Origin: Aurantimonas coralicida_A
GTDB lineage: Bacteria > Pseudomonadota > Alphaproteobacteria > Rhizobiales > Rhizobiaceae
Assembly (NCBI RefSeq): GCF_036016755.1
Contig: NZ_JAYXIH010000002.1
Coordinates: 124,001-188,000, forward strand
Length of the DNA: 64,000 nucleotides
Direction of reading: 5' to 3'
The position numbers and the translations under genes are program-made. Below the pieces are notes generated by a model. It worked only from the letters and a program-made list of their open reading frames with translations. It ran no database searches and was not told the DNA's origin. Shown in pieces: positions 7,736-16,244 of the stretch (positions within the stretch are counted from its first letter, which is position 1; each line of letters starts with the position of its first letter).

Positions 7736-8734
7736 ATGGACCTTGCGATTCTCTGGGCATTTCTCATCGCCTTCGCCGTGATCGCCTATGTCATTCTCGA
7801 CGGCTTCGACCTCGGTACCGGCATTCTGTTTCCCCTCCTCGGCCGGACCGAGAACCGGGACACGGCGATGAACACCGTCGCGCCGATCTGGGACGGCAAC
7901 GAGACCTGGCTGATTCTGGGCGGCGGCGGCCTGTTCGCGGTGTTTCCGCTGGCCTACGCGATCATCATGCCGGCGATCTATGCGCCGATCATCGCCATGC
8001 TGCTGGCACTGATCTTCCGGGGCGTCGCCTTCGAATACCGGTTCAAGACCGTGCGCGGCCGCTGGCTCTGGGACGTCTCGTTCTTTCTCGGCTCGTTCGT
8101 CGCGGCGCTCAGCCAGGGTATCGCCCTCGGCACCCTGGTGCAGGGGATCGAGGTTTCGGGCCGCGCCTATGCCGGCGGCTGGTTTGACTGGCTGACGCCA
8201 TTTTCGCTGATGACCGGTGGCGCCGTCGTCATCGGCTACACGCTGCTCGGCGCAACCTGGCTGGTGATGAAGACCGACGGGGAATTGCGCGACATCGCGC
8301 GACGCTATGCCTTTTTCGCTGGGGTCGGCACGCTGTTGCTGATGGGCGCGGTCAGCCTGTGGATGCCATTTCTGAAGGAGGAGTTCTACCTGCGCTGGTT
8401 CGCTTTCCCGCAGATCCTCTATGTGGCGCCGGTGCCGATCCTCACCGCTCTCGCCGCCTTCAGCCTGTTGCAGTCGCTGGCCGCCGGCAAGGATGTGCGG
8501 CCTTTCCTGTCTGCGCTAGCCCTCTTCCTGCTCGCCTTCGTGGGGCTCGGCATCAGCTTCTACCCGAACATTATCCCCCCGGACGTCACCATTTGGGAGG
8601 CCGCCGCGCCGGACGCGTCGATGGAATTCCTGCTGGTCGGCGCATCGGTGCTGATCCCGATGATCCTGATCTATACCGGCTATGCCTATTGGGTGTTCCG
8701 CGGCAAGGTCCGCCCCGGCGAGGGCTACCATTGA
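7736..8734 (+). CDS. cydB: Cytochrome bd-type quinol oxidase subunit II
   Basis: Second integral membrane subunit of the oxidase, 332 residues, stabilising the haem-bearing subunit. It shows the family's opening segment (VILDGFDLGTGILFP), the WDGNETWLILGGGGLFAVFP signature and about eight or nine hydrophobic helices. The ATG at 7736 has a GGGAGACG ribosome site. Its stop codon overlaps the TTG start of a 45-residue third subunit, so the three genes form one operon with cydA. Confidence 0.95.
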   Translation: MDLAILWAFLIAFAVIAYVILDGFDLGTGILFPLLGRTENRDTAMNTVAPIWDGNETWLILGGGGLFAVFPLAYAIIMPAIYAPIIAMLLALIFRGVAFEYRFKTVRGRWLWDVSFFLGSFVAALSQGIALGTLVQGIEVSGRAYAGGWFDWLTPFSLMTGGAVVIGYTLLGATWLVMKTDGELRDIARRYAFFAGVGTLLLMGAVSLWMPFLKEEFYLRWFAFPQILYVAPVPILTALAAFSLLQSLAAGKDVRPFLSALALFLLAFVGLGISFYPNIIPPDVTIWEAAAPDASMEFLLVGASVLIPMILIYTGYAYWVFRGKVRPGEGYH

Positions 8735-8868
8735 GCCGCGCCCGACTGGGGGCCGGCGATGACGGACCGCTGTGGAAGCGGATCGGCTGGTTCGTCCTCT
8801 TGTGGCTCGGCGGCGTCGCGGCGGTGGGCCTCGTGGGCTTGGTGATCCGCAGCGTGCTGATCGGCTGA
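8731..8868 (+). CDS. Small membrane subunit of the bd-type oxidase (DUF2474, CydX-like)
   Basis: A 45-residue protein starting at a TTG codon that overlaps the cydB stop (TTGA), with GCGAGGGC as ribosome site inside cydB. The PLWKRIGWFVLLWLGGVAA segment followed by a second hydrophobic stretch gives one membrane helix and is typical of the DUF2474 family found after cioAB genes. By analogy with CydX it would stabilise the oxidase haems. Its stop codon directly abuts the stop of the convergent UdgX gene (8866-8871, TGATCA), leaving no room for a terminator. It is easily missed because of its size and non-ATG start. Confidence 0.85.
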   Translation: MSRARLGAGDDGPLWKRIGWFVLLWLGGVAAVGLVGLVIRSVLIG

Positions 8869-10344
8869 TCAGGCCGCCAGCTTCAGTTCCGGCAGGAAGT
8901 CCAGCACCATCGCCATGTCGGCGTCGAACGCTTTGCTCTCGCGCGCCCGCACTGCCTCGTCGGGAAGCCGCAGGATATAGGACGGGTGGATTGTGACCAG
9001 CAGTTTGGTCGCCTCGTCGAGGTCGATCAATCGCGAGCGCGTGTCGCGAATGGTCACTGATCTTCCAAGCACCGCCTGCGCCGCCGTCGCGCCAAGGGCA
9101 ACGATCAGCTTCGGCTTGATCAACTCGCGTTCCAGATCCAGCCACCAGCGGCAGGCTTTCACCTCGCCGGCATCGGGCTTGGCATGGATGCGACGCTTGC
9201 CGCGCGGCACGAATTTGAAGTGCTTCACCGCATTGGTGACATAGGCCTGCCGCCGGTCGATGCCGGCTGCAGCGAGCGCCTGATCGAACACCTTTCCGGC
9301 CGGGCCGACGAAGGGCTCGTCGGCGATGTCCTCCTGATCGCCCGGCTGCTCGCCGACGAAGATCACCGGCGCATTGTCCGGTCCCTGGCCGAATACCGTC
9401 TGGGTCGCCGGCTCCCAGAGCGGGCAAGCCTTGCAGGACCTTGCCACCGCGCGCGCCGCGCGGATGCTGTCGGGTCGCGCGTCGCCCGCTGCGTGATCGA
9501 GCGCTGTGCTCGTCTTCGCCATCTGCTCGCGCTCCATCCGTCGCTCATGGGAGAAACTCGGCAGGGTCGGCGCGGTTGCGATCATCCGACGCGCCGCCGC
9601 CTCGGCGCCCGCGACAAGCGGCTTGATCAACGCCGTCTCCGGCATGTTGGCCCAATATTTCTTGGGCATTTCCGCCTGCATCGCCTTCACCTTCAGCCGC
9701 GCGGGATTAAAGGTCGAGGCGTAATAGGTCAGCCACAGCGCTTCCATGTCGTCGTCCTTGGGACGCATGTCCTTGGTCGCCCCCGGCAGAAATACCAATT
9801 CCGCGCCATCCCAGTGGACTGAGCGCTCGGGAGTCATGATCGTCCAGACCATGCCGGCGAAACGCCGGGCGAAGAACGGCGCAGTCAGTTCGACCACGTG
9901 GCGGAACGGCTCGAACCAGGCGACATAGTGCTTGCCGCCCTCGCCGTCCTCGACTTCGCGAAAGCGGACGAAGGCCTTCATCTTGTGGCTGTCGCGCCGC
10001 ACCGCCTTCTCCATGGCGGTGGCGCGCAGGACATCCGGGTCCGACGCGATTTCGAGCAGCTTCCTTTCCGTCTGCAGCCGCCACAGCAGGCGATAGGCGA
10101 AGACGAACCGATCGGAATCGGCGTGGCAGAGCAGCTTGCGCGCCAGCTCAGGAAAGGCCTTGGGAACGGTCGGTTGCGGCGCGTCTTGTGGCGCTTCGGG
10201 CAAGGGCTCGGCAAACAGGCCGGGTGCTTCATCCCCGACGACGAAGCTCAACGCCTCGGGCGGAATGCTGAGCGCCAGCGCCGTGCGGGCGGCCGGGCGC
10301 CAGCCGTCGAAATCCGCAGCAAAGGCAAGGCGAGCGACGAACAT
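8869..10344 (-). CDS. UdgX-family uracil-DNA binding protein with N-terminal DUF4130
   Basis: 491-residue two-part protein. The N-terminal part (about 1-230) is the DUF4130 domain commonly fused to or placed beside UdgX; the C-terminal part is a uracil-DNA glycosylase fold with GEQPGDQED, the UdgX-specific loop KRRIHAKP and the HPSYILR motif. H387 in the KRRIH loop is the residue that, in characterised UdgX, forms a covalent bond to the abasic sugar after uracil removal, so this copy should be able to make the covalent complex. GxxPG and an FVGPAGKVFD segment are intact. The start at 10344 is chosen because upstream residues are arginine- and serine-rich shadow sequence. It is 28 bases downstream of the radical SAM gene, its usual partner. 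Confidence 0.92.
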   Translation of the reverse strand: MFVARLAFAADFDGWRPAARTALALSIPPEALSFVVGDEAPGLFAEPLPEAPQDAPQPTVPKAFPELARKLLCHADSDRFVFAYRLLWRLQTERKLLEIASDPDVLRATAMEKAVRRDSHKMKAFVRFREVEDGEGGKHYVAWFEPFRHVVELTAPFFARRFAGMVWTIMTPERSVHWDGAELVFLPGATKDMRPKDDDMEALWLTYYASTFNPARLKVKAMQAEMPKKYWANMPETALIKPLVAGAEAAARRMIATAPTLPSFSHERRMEREQMAKTSTALDHAAGDARPDSIRAARAVARSCKACPLWEPATQTVFGQGPDNAPVIFVGEQPGDQEDIADEPFVGPAGKVFDQALAAAGIDRRQAYVTNAVKHFKFVPRGKRRIHAKPDAGEVKACRWWLDLERELIKPKLIVALGATAAQAVLGRSVTIRDTRSRLIDLDEATKLLVTIHPSYILRLPDEAVRARESKAFDADMAMVLDFLPELKLAA

Positions 10345-10372
10345 CGAAGGCGGCCTCTCGTCCGTTTTCAGG

Positions 10373-11617
10373 TCAGAACAACGACAGTTGCGCCGCTGAT
10401 TTTTGCCTCGGCAGGAACGCAGCGCGCAGGCCTTCGCTGTCCGTCGCCGCGCCCGGCGACCAGTCGAGGGCGGTAACGAAGGGCCGGACCTTGGCGATCG
10501 ACTGGCAGAGCCGGGCAACATCGTCGAGCCTGAGTGTGCGATGGCGGCGGGTCGACAGGATGCGGTTGACCGCGCGAGTTCCAAAACCCGGGACGCGCAA
10601 CAGCATTTCCCGGTCGGCGCAATTGACGTCGACCGGGAACCGATCGCGGTGCTTCAACGCCCAGGCGAGCTTTGGATCGACGGCGAGATCCAGCATCCCG
10701 CCTTCGCCGCCGGAAACGATCTCGCCCCGGTCGAAGCCGTAAAAGCGCATCAGCCAGTCGGCCTGATACAGGCGGTGTTCGCGCATCAGCGGCGGCGGGG
10801 AGAGCGGCAGCCGACTGGAGGCGTCGGGGATCGGTGAGAAGGCGGAGTAGTAGACCCGTTTGAGGCGGTAATTGCCGTAGAGATTCTCCGACCGGCCGAG
10901 GATGGCATCGTCATCGGAGTTGTCGGCGCCGATGATCATCTGGGTTGACTGGCCGCCGGGCGCGAAGCGTTGCGGCTTCGTTCGGTCCTTTTTCTCACCC
11001 TTGTGTTCCTCGATCTTGGCCCGCAGATGGCCCATCGAACGGCGGATGTCGCGCGGCTTCTTTTCCGGTGCGAGTGCCTCTAGCGTCACATCGGTCGGCA
11101 GCTCGATATTGATCGACAGGCGGTCGGCGAAGAGCCCCGCCTCCTCGATCAGGGCGGGCGACGCGTCGGGGATCGTCTTCAGATGGATGTAGCCGGCGAA
11201 ATTTTCCTCCAGCCGCAGCTTTCTGGCGATCCGCACCATCTCCTCCATCGTATAGTCGGAGTTGCGGATGATGCCGGAGGACAGGAACAGGCCCTCGATG
11301 TAATTGCGCTTGTAGAACTCCATCGTCAGCGTGACGACTTCCTCGACCGTGAAACGGGCACGGGCCACGTTGGAGGACGAGCGGTTGACGCAATAGACGC
11401 AGTCATAGACGCAAAAATTGGTCATCAGGATTTTCAGCAGCGAGATGCACCGCCCGTCGGGCGCATAGGCGTGGCAGATGCCCGACCCCTCGGTCGAGCC
11501 GATGCCTTTGCTCTTGGCGGAATCGCGCCGGGTCGAGCCGCTGGACGCGCAGGACGCGTCGTATTTGGCAGCGTCGGAGAGGATCGCGAGCTTGTCGATG
11601 AGGGTCGTCTTGGCCAT
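10373..11617 (-). CDS. Putative DNA modification/repair radical SAM protein
   Basis: 414-residue radical SAM protein of the family that travels with UdgX/DUF4130. The iron-sulfur cluster motif is C69-X3-C73-X2-C76 (CVYDCVYC). An N-terminal region rich in cysteine and serine precedes it, and a C-terminal helix-hairpin-helix-like segment (LRVPGFGTRAVNRIL) points to DNA binding. The substrate is unknown; by similarity to spore photoproduct lyase it may repair a damaged or modified base. The ATG at 11617 fits the conserved start (MAKTTLIDKLAIL). It is the first gene of a two-gene operon with udgX. Confidence 0.9.
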   Translation of the reverse strand: MAKTTLIDKLAILSDAAKYDASCASSGSTRRDSAKSKGIGSTEGSGICHAYAPDGRCISLLKILMTNFCVYDCVYCVNRSSSNVARARFTVEEVVTLTMEFYKRNYIEGLFLSSGIIRNSDYTMEEMVRIARKLRLEENFAGYIHLKTIPDASPALIEEAGLFADRLSINIELPTDVTLEALAPEKKPRDIRRSMGHLRAKIEEHKGEKKDRTKPQRFAPGGQSTQMIIGADNSDDDAILGRSENLYGNYRLKRVYYSAFSPIPDASSRLPLSPPPLMREHRLYQADWLMRFYGFDRGEIVSGGEGGMLDLAVDPKLAWALKHRDRFPVDVNCADREMLLRVPGFGTRAVNRILSTRRHRTLRLDDVARLCQSIAKVRPFVTALDWSPGAATDSEGLRAAFLPRQKSAAQLSLF

Positions 11618-11790
11618 GACGCGGATATAGCGTTCATGGAATGTTCTCGCCAGCAAATTTCCGGATTTCTCGGCGAGGCCCAATGTCGCAGGTTTGCTTA
11701 CGCGGCTGCCCCGCCGCGTCGATGAGACGAAAAGGCCAGCCAGACGTTCTTGTCCAGCCGGCCGACCTTCAGTCTGACGTCCTGCGTCTG

Positions 11791-12600
11791 TCAGCCCGCG
11801 GATTTGGCCTTGTTCACCGCCCGTTTGGTGACGACCTTGACGAGGTTGGCGCGATAGGCCGACGTGCCGTGCAGGTCCGACACCATGTCGCCCTCGTCGA
11901 CCGACAGCCCGTCCACGGCCGAGCCGTCGAAATTCGATGACAGCGCCTGTTCAGCGGCTTCCCAGCGGAAGGCGCCGCCCATGCTGGCGCCGGTGATGCC
12001 GACCTTCACCTCGCCGCCGCGCTTGGCGACGAAGACGCCGCACATGGCATAGCGCGAGGCCGGGTTGCGGAACTTCTCGTAGGCGCATTGATCCGGCGCC
12101 TCGAAGGACACCGCCGTCACGATCTCGTTCTCCTCCAGCGCTGTCTCGAACAGGCCGAGGAAGAAGTCGTCGGCCGCGATCTCGCGCTTGTTGGTGTGGA
12201 TCGTCCCACCCAGCGCCTTCAGGGCGGCGGGATAATCCGCCGCCGGATCGTTATTCGCCACCGAGCCGCCGATCGTGCCCATGTGGCGCACCGCGATATC
12301 GCCGATCAGGCCGGCGAGATCGGCGAAGCCATGGCAGGCGGCTTTCAGCCCGTCATGGGCGGCGATCTCGCCATGGGTCATGCCGCCGCCGATCTTGATC
12401 GACTTGCCGTTGACCGTAATGCCCTTGAGTTCGGCGATATGGCGCAGATCGACAAGGTCGCTCGGCGCGGCGAGCCGCTGCTTCATGGTCGCGATCAGCG
12501 TCATGCCGCCAGAGAGGAATTTTCCCTCGCCGCCGGATTCACCGACCAGCTTGACGGCCTCGTCGATCGACGTGGGGCGGTGATAAGTGGTCTCGTACAT
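11791..12600 (-). CDS. CO-dehydrogenase/xanthine-dehydrogenase-like medium subunit (FAD)
   Basis: FAD-binding subunit of a molybdenum hydroxylase, 269 residues. It carries the two flavin motifs of the family, SGGMTLIATMK near residue 30 and GTIGGSVANNDPAAD near residue 105, and the C-terminal CO_deh_flav_C region. It passes electrons from the iron-sulfur subunit to an external acceptor. The start at 12600 follows GAGGGAGC; upstream codons encode unlikely basic sequence. It is the third gene of the S-L-M operon, 145 bases after the large subunit gene. Confidence 0.9.
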   Translation of the reverse strand: MYETTYHRPTSIDEAVKLVGESGGEGKFLSGGMTLIATMKQRLAAPSDLVDLRHIAELKGITVNGKSIKIGGGMTHGEIAAHDGLKAACHGFADLAGLIGDIAVRHMGTIGGSVANNDPAADYPAALKALGGTIHTNKREIAADDFFLGLFETALEENEIVTAVSFEAPDQCAYEKFRNPASRYAMCGVFVAKRGGEVKVGITGASMGGAFRWEAAEQALSSNFDGSAVDGLSVDEGDMVSDLHGTSAYRANLVKVVTKRAVNKAKSAG

Positions 12601-12745
12601 CGGTTCTGCTCCCTCTGGCGCCGGGTCCGGAAATCGCGGAAGGACCGCGCGGCGCGATGGTTCGGATAGAAACGGGGCCAGGCAGCCCCTAAAATTCTCC
12701 CGGCGGCCCTTTTTCGCGGCCACCGGGCAAAGTTCGTCTGCTCGG

Positions 12746-15091
12746 TCAGGCGACCGCGTTGAGCGCCTTCCAGACCTTTTGCGGCGTCGCCGGCATGCTC
12801 AGATCGTTGTTGCCGATCGCGTCGGTAATGGCGTTGATCACCGCCGGCGGCGAGCCGATCGCGCCGGCCTCGCCGCAGCCCTTCATGCCGAGCGGGTTGC
12901 CGGGACACAGGGTCTCGTTGGTAGAAACCTGGAACATCGGAAGGTCCCACGCCCGCGGCATGGCGTAGTCCATGTAGGACGCCGTCAGCAGCTGGCCGGT
13001 GTCGTCATAATGGGCGCCTTCCAGAAGCGCCTGGCCGATGCCCTGGGCGAGACCGCCATGGACCTGACCCTCGACGATCATCGGGTTGATCACCCGACCG
13101 AAATCGTCGGCGGCGACGAACTGGATGATCTCGGTCGTTCCGGTATCAGGGTCGACCTCGACCTCGCAGATGTAGCAGCCGGCCGGGAAGGTGAAGTTGG
13201 TCGGATCGTAGAACGCCCCTTCCTTCAGGCCGGGCTCCATTCCTTCGGGGAGATTGTGGCCGGTATAGGCGCCGAGACAGACCTCGTGCCAGGCCAGCTT
13301 CTTGTCGGTGCCTGCGACCTTCACCTCGCCATTCTCGATGACGATGTCGCCCTCGTCGGCCTCCAGAACGTGCGCTGCGATCTTCTTGGCCTTGGCCTCG
13401 ACCTTGTCGAGCGCCTTGTGGATCGCCGACATGCCGACCGCGCCGGAGCGCGAGCCGTAGGTGCCCATGCCGAACTGCACCTTGTCGGTGTCGCCATGAA
13501 TGACCTGGACGTTGTCGACCGGCAGGCCGAAGCGTTCGGCCACCAACTGGGCGAAGGTCGTCTCATGGCCCTGGCCGTGACTATGCGAGCCAGTGAGGAT
13601 TTCGACCGTGCCGACCGGATTGACCCGAACCTCGGCCGATTCCCAAAGGCCGACGCCGGCACCGAGCGAGCCGACCGCCTTCGATGGCGCGATGCCGCAG
13701 GCTTCGATGTAGCAGCTCATGCCGAGGCCGCGCAGCTTGCCGCGCTGCTTGGCCTCCGCCCGCCGTTTCTCGAAGCCGGCGACGTCGGCGGCCTGCATGC
13801 CGGCGTCCAGCGTCGCGTCGAAGTCGCCCGCGTCATACGCCATGATCACCGGCGTCTGGTGCGGGAAGGAGCGGATGAAGTTCTTGCGGCGCAGTTCCGC
13901 CGGCGAGATGCCGAGTTCGCGCGCCGCCGTCTCCACCGTTCGCTCGATGACGAAGGTCGCCTCAGGACGCCCGGCGCCGCGATAGGCGTCGACGGGCACG
14001 GTGTTGGTGTAGACCGCCCGGACATTGGCGTGGATTGCCGGGATATCGTACTGGCCGGAGAGCAGCGTCGCGTAGAGATAGGTCGGGGTCGCCGACGAGA
14101 ACAGCGACATGTAGGCGCCGAGATTGGCGATCGTGTCGACCTTGAGACCAAGGATCTTGTGGTCGGCGTCTAGCGCCATCTCCACCTCGGTGACGTGGTC
14201 ACGGCCGTGTGCGTCGGTCAGAAACGCCTCGGTGCGATCCGAGGTCCACTTGACCGGAACGCCGGTGCGCTTGGACGCCCACAGGCAAACGATCTCTTCG
14301 GGGTAGATGTAGATCTTGGAGCCGAAACCGCCGCCGACGTCAGGTGCGATCACCCGCAGCTTGTGTTCCGGCGCGACGTTGTAGAACGCGCTCATCACCA
14401 GCCGGGCGACATGCGGGTTCTGCGAGGTGGTCCAGCAGGTGTAGTGCTCTTCCGCCGGATCGTAGACACCGAGCGCGGCGCGCGGCTCCATCGGATTGGG
14501 AACCAGGCGGTTGTTGACGATGTGCAGCTTGGTCACATGAGCGGCCCCGGAAAACGCCGCGTCCGTCGCCGCCTTGTCGCCGAGTTCCCAATCGAAAATT
14601 AGATTGCCCGGCGCTTCGGGATGAAGCTGCGGCGCACCATCCTTCAGCGCTTCCACGGCGCTGACGACGGCCGGAAGCTCGTCATAAGAGACCTCCACGG
14701 CCTCGGCTGCGTCACGGGCCTGCAACTGCGTGTCGGCGACGACGACGGCAATCGGCTGCCCGACATGGCGCACGGTGCCGACGGCGAGCGCCGGCCAGGC
14801 GCCCATCTTCATCGGCGTGCCGTCCTTGGACGACACCCCCCAGCCACAGATCAGATTGCCGATCCCGTCGCCCTGCAACTGTTCGCCGGTGAGGATGCCG
14901 ATCACGCCCGGCATGGAAGCCGCCGCGGCCGAATCGATGCCGGTGATCCTGGCGTGCCCATGGGGCGATCGCACGAATGCCGCGTATTTCATGCCGGGGA
15001 CCGTCATGTCGTCCACGTAATGCCCGCGACCGGTGATGAACCGCCGGTCCTCCTTGCGCAAAACCTTTGCGCCGATGCCTTCAACACCCAT
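12746..15091 (-). CDS. Form II CO-dehydrogenase-like large subunit (molybdopterin-binding)
   Basis: Catalytic subunit of a xanthine-oxidase-family hydroxylase, 781 residues. The active-site loop is AYRGAGR (residues 369-375), which marks form II enzymes; true CO-oxidising form I enzymes have AYXCSFR. Other family marks are GGFGSKIYIYPEE, the GQGHETTFAQ loop and the catalytic glutamate E741 in GCGEAG. The reaction is hydroxylation of an unknown substrate, often an aldehyde, N-heterocycle or purine; slow CO oxidation has been reported for some form II enzymes. A GGGAGG ribosome site precedes the ATG. No accessory genes for cofactor insertion (coxD, coxE, xdhC-like) lie beside it. Confidence 0.92.
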   Translation of the reverse strand: MGVEGIGAKVLRKEDRRFITGRGHYVDDMTVPGMKYAAFVRSPHGHARITGIDSAAAASMPGVIGILTGEQLQGDGIGNLICGWGVSSKDGTPMKMGAWPALAVGTVRHVGQPIAVVVADTQLQARDAAEAVEVSYDELPAVVSAVEALKDGAPQLHPEAPGNLIFDWELGDKAATDAAFSGAAHVTKLHIVNNRLVPNPMEPRAALGVYDPAEEHYTCWTTSQNPHVARLVMSAFYNVAPEHKLRVIAPDVGGGFGSKIYIYPEEIVCLWASKRTGVPVKWTSDRTEAFLTDAHGRDHVTEVEMALDADHKILGLKVDTIANLGAYMSLFSSATPTYLYATLLSGQYDIPAIHANVRAVYTNTVPVDAYRGAGRPEATFVIERTVETAARELGISPAELRRKNFIRSFPHQTPVIMAYDAGDFDATLDAGMQAADVAGFEKRRAEAKQRGKLRGLGMSCYIEACGIAPSKAVGSLGAGVGLWESAEVRVNPVGTVEILTGSHSHGQGHETTFAQLVAERFGLPVDNVQVIHGDTDKVQFGMGTYGSRSGAVGMSAIHKALDKVEAKAKKIAAHVLEADEGDIVIENGEVKVAGTDKKLAWHEVCLGAYTGHNLPEGMEPGLKEGAFYDPTNFTFPAGCYICEVEVDPDTGTTEIIQFVAADDFGRVINPMIVEGQVHGGLAQGIGQALLEGAHYDDTGQLLTASYMDYAMPRAWDLPMFQVSTNETLCPGNPLGMKGCGEAGAIGSPPAVINAITDAIGNNDLSMPATPQKVWKALNAVA

Positions 15092-15192
15092 CGTCGAAAC
15101 CTCCCAGTATTCGAAATCGCAGCGGAACCGCCTCGAGGCGTCCGCGTCCGTGTCTCAATCGCCTTGCCGGTCCAAAGACCCTTGCTTCCGAG

Positions 15193-15681
<489 letters not shown>

Positions 15682-15753
15682 CAAAGTCCTCCCGGATACA
15701 GACGGTCTGCCGCATCAGCCACGCGGCGGGCCGTTGAAATGAATTGCGCACTC

Positions 15754-15794
15754 TAGAGCGCCCAGCGTCCATCGGACGCGTAAAGGACGTTCTA
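15754..15794. repeat. Palindromic intergenic element A
   Basis: Nested inverted repeat: outer arms TAGAGCG (15754-15760) and CGTTCTA (15788-15794, one G:T wobble), inner arms GCGTCC (15765-15770) and GGACGC (15774-15779) around a 3-base loop. It is adjacent to element B and resembles short palindromes scattered between genes in rhizobial genomes, but I cannot confirm its family by search. Confidence 0.55.
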
Positions 15795-15807
15795 ACACTA
15801 TGATCGC

Positions 15808-15852
15808 GCATCGGAATGATCCAAAAACCGGCTTTCACTTTTGGTCCGATGC
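15808..15852. repeat. Palindromic intergenic element B, rhizobial type
   Basis: Outer arms GCATCGGA (15808-15815) and TCCGATGC (15845-15852), inner arms CCAAAA (15821-15826) and TTTTGG (15839-15844), with an ATGAT bulge on one side. The core, which reads CCAAAAGTGAAAGCCGG on the minus strand, matches from memory a very common intergenic palindrome of Rhizobiales built around AAAAGTGNAANCCGGTTTT. Only one clear copy is in the window. Confidence 0.65.
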
Positions 15853-16244
15853 TTGGGGGCGAGTGTCACTGCGTCGCAGCGAGAGTGCCCTTTGCGGGGA
15901 ACCGCTTCAAGGGTTTTTCAGAACCAACCCAAAAAACGACGCCGGGACCAGCGTTCCGGAACAGCCCTCCGCAACGGGATGGAATGCGTTTTGACCGCCG
16001 GTGACGAACGGTCGGTGGTCGCCGGCCAGCCTCCGCACAGGCCGGGTGCGGCGGGTTGTCTCGGGGCGACGGCGAATCTGTGTCCGGTTCGGCACAAACG
16101 GCCGGTGTAATCGCATCGGAACACCGGCAACCGCTGGTTAACAGTTGTTATCCAAGCCATTTCCGCCAATGCTAAAAGGCAACTCAGTGGGAGGAGTTCG
16201 GCTGCGCGTGATCGTCGTCGCCGACGTCCCGAAATCGATGACGT

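Larger units (their letters stand above)
15682..16244. other. Divergent intergenic region with palindromic elements
   Basis: About 560 bases between the molybdenum hydroxylase operon and tamA. I see no convincing gene; short frames here have no family features. It holds two palindromic repeats (15754-15794 and 15808-15852), a near-palindrome GGTTAACAGTTGTTATCC at 16136-16153 that could be an operator for tamA, and a strong GGGAGGAG ribosome-site-like stretch at 16191-16198 ahead of a 33-codon open frame (16208-16309). Confidence 0.6.

Noticed and set aside
8359..8730. Extended frame upstream of the 45-residue oxidase subunit
   Set aside because: The upstream part runs out of frame through cydB and has no membrane character; only the part from the TTG at 8731 matches DUF2474.
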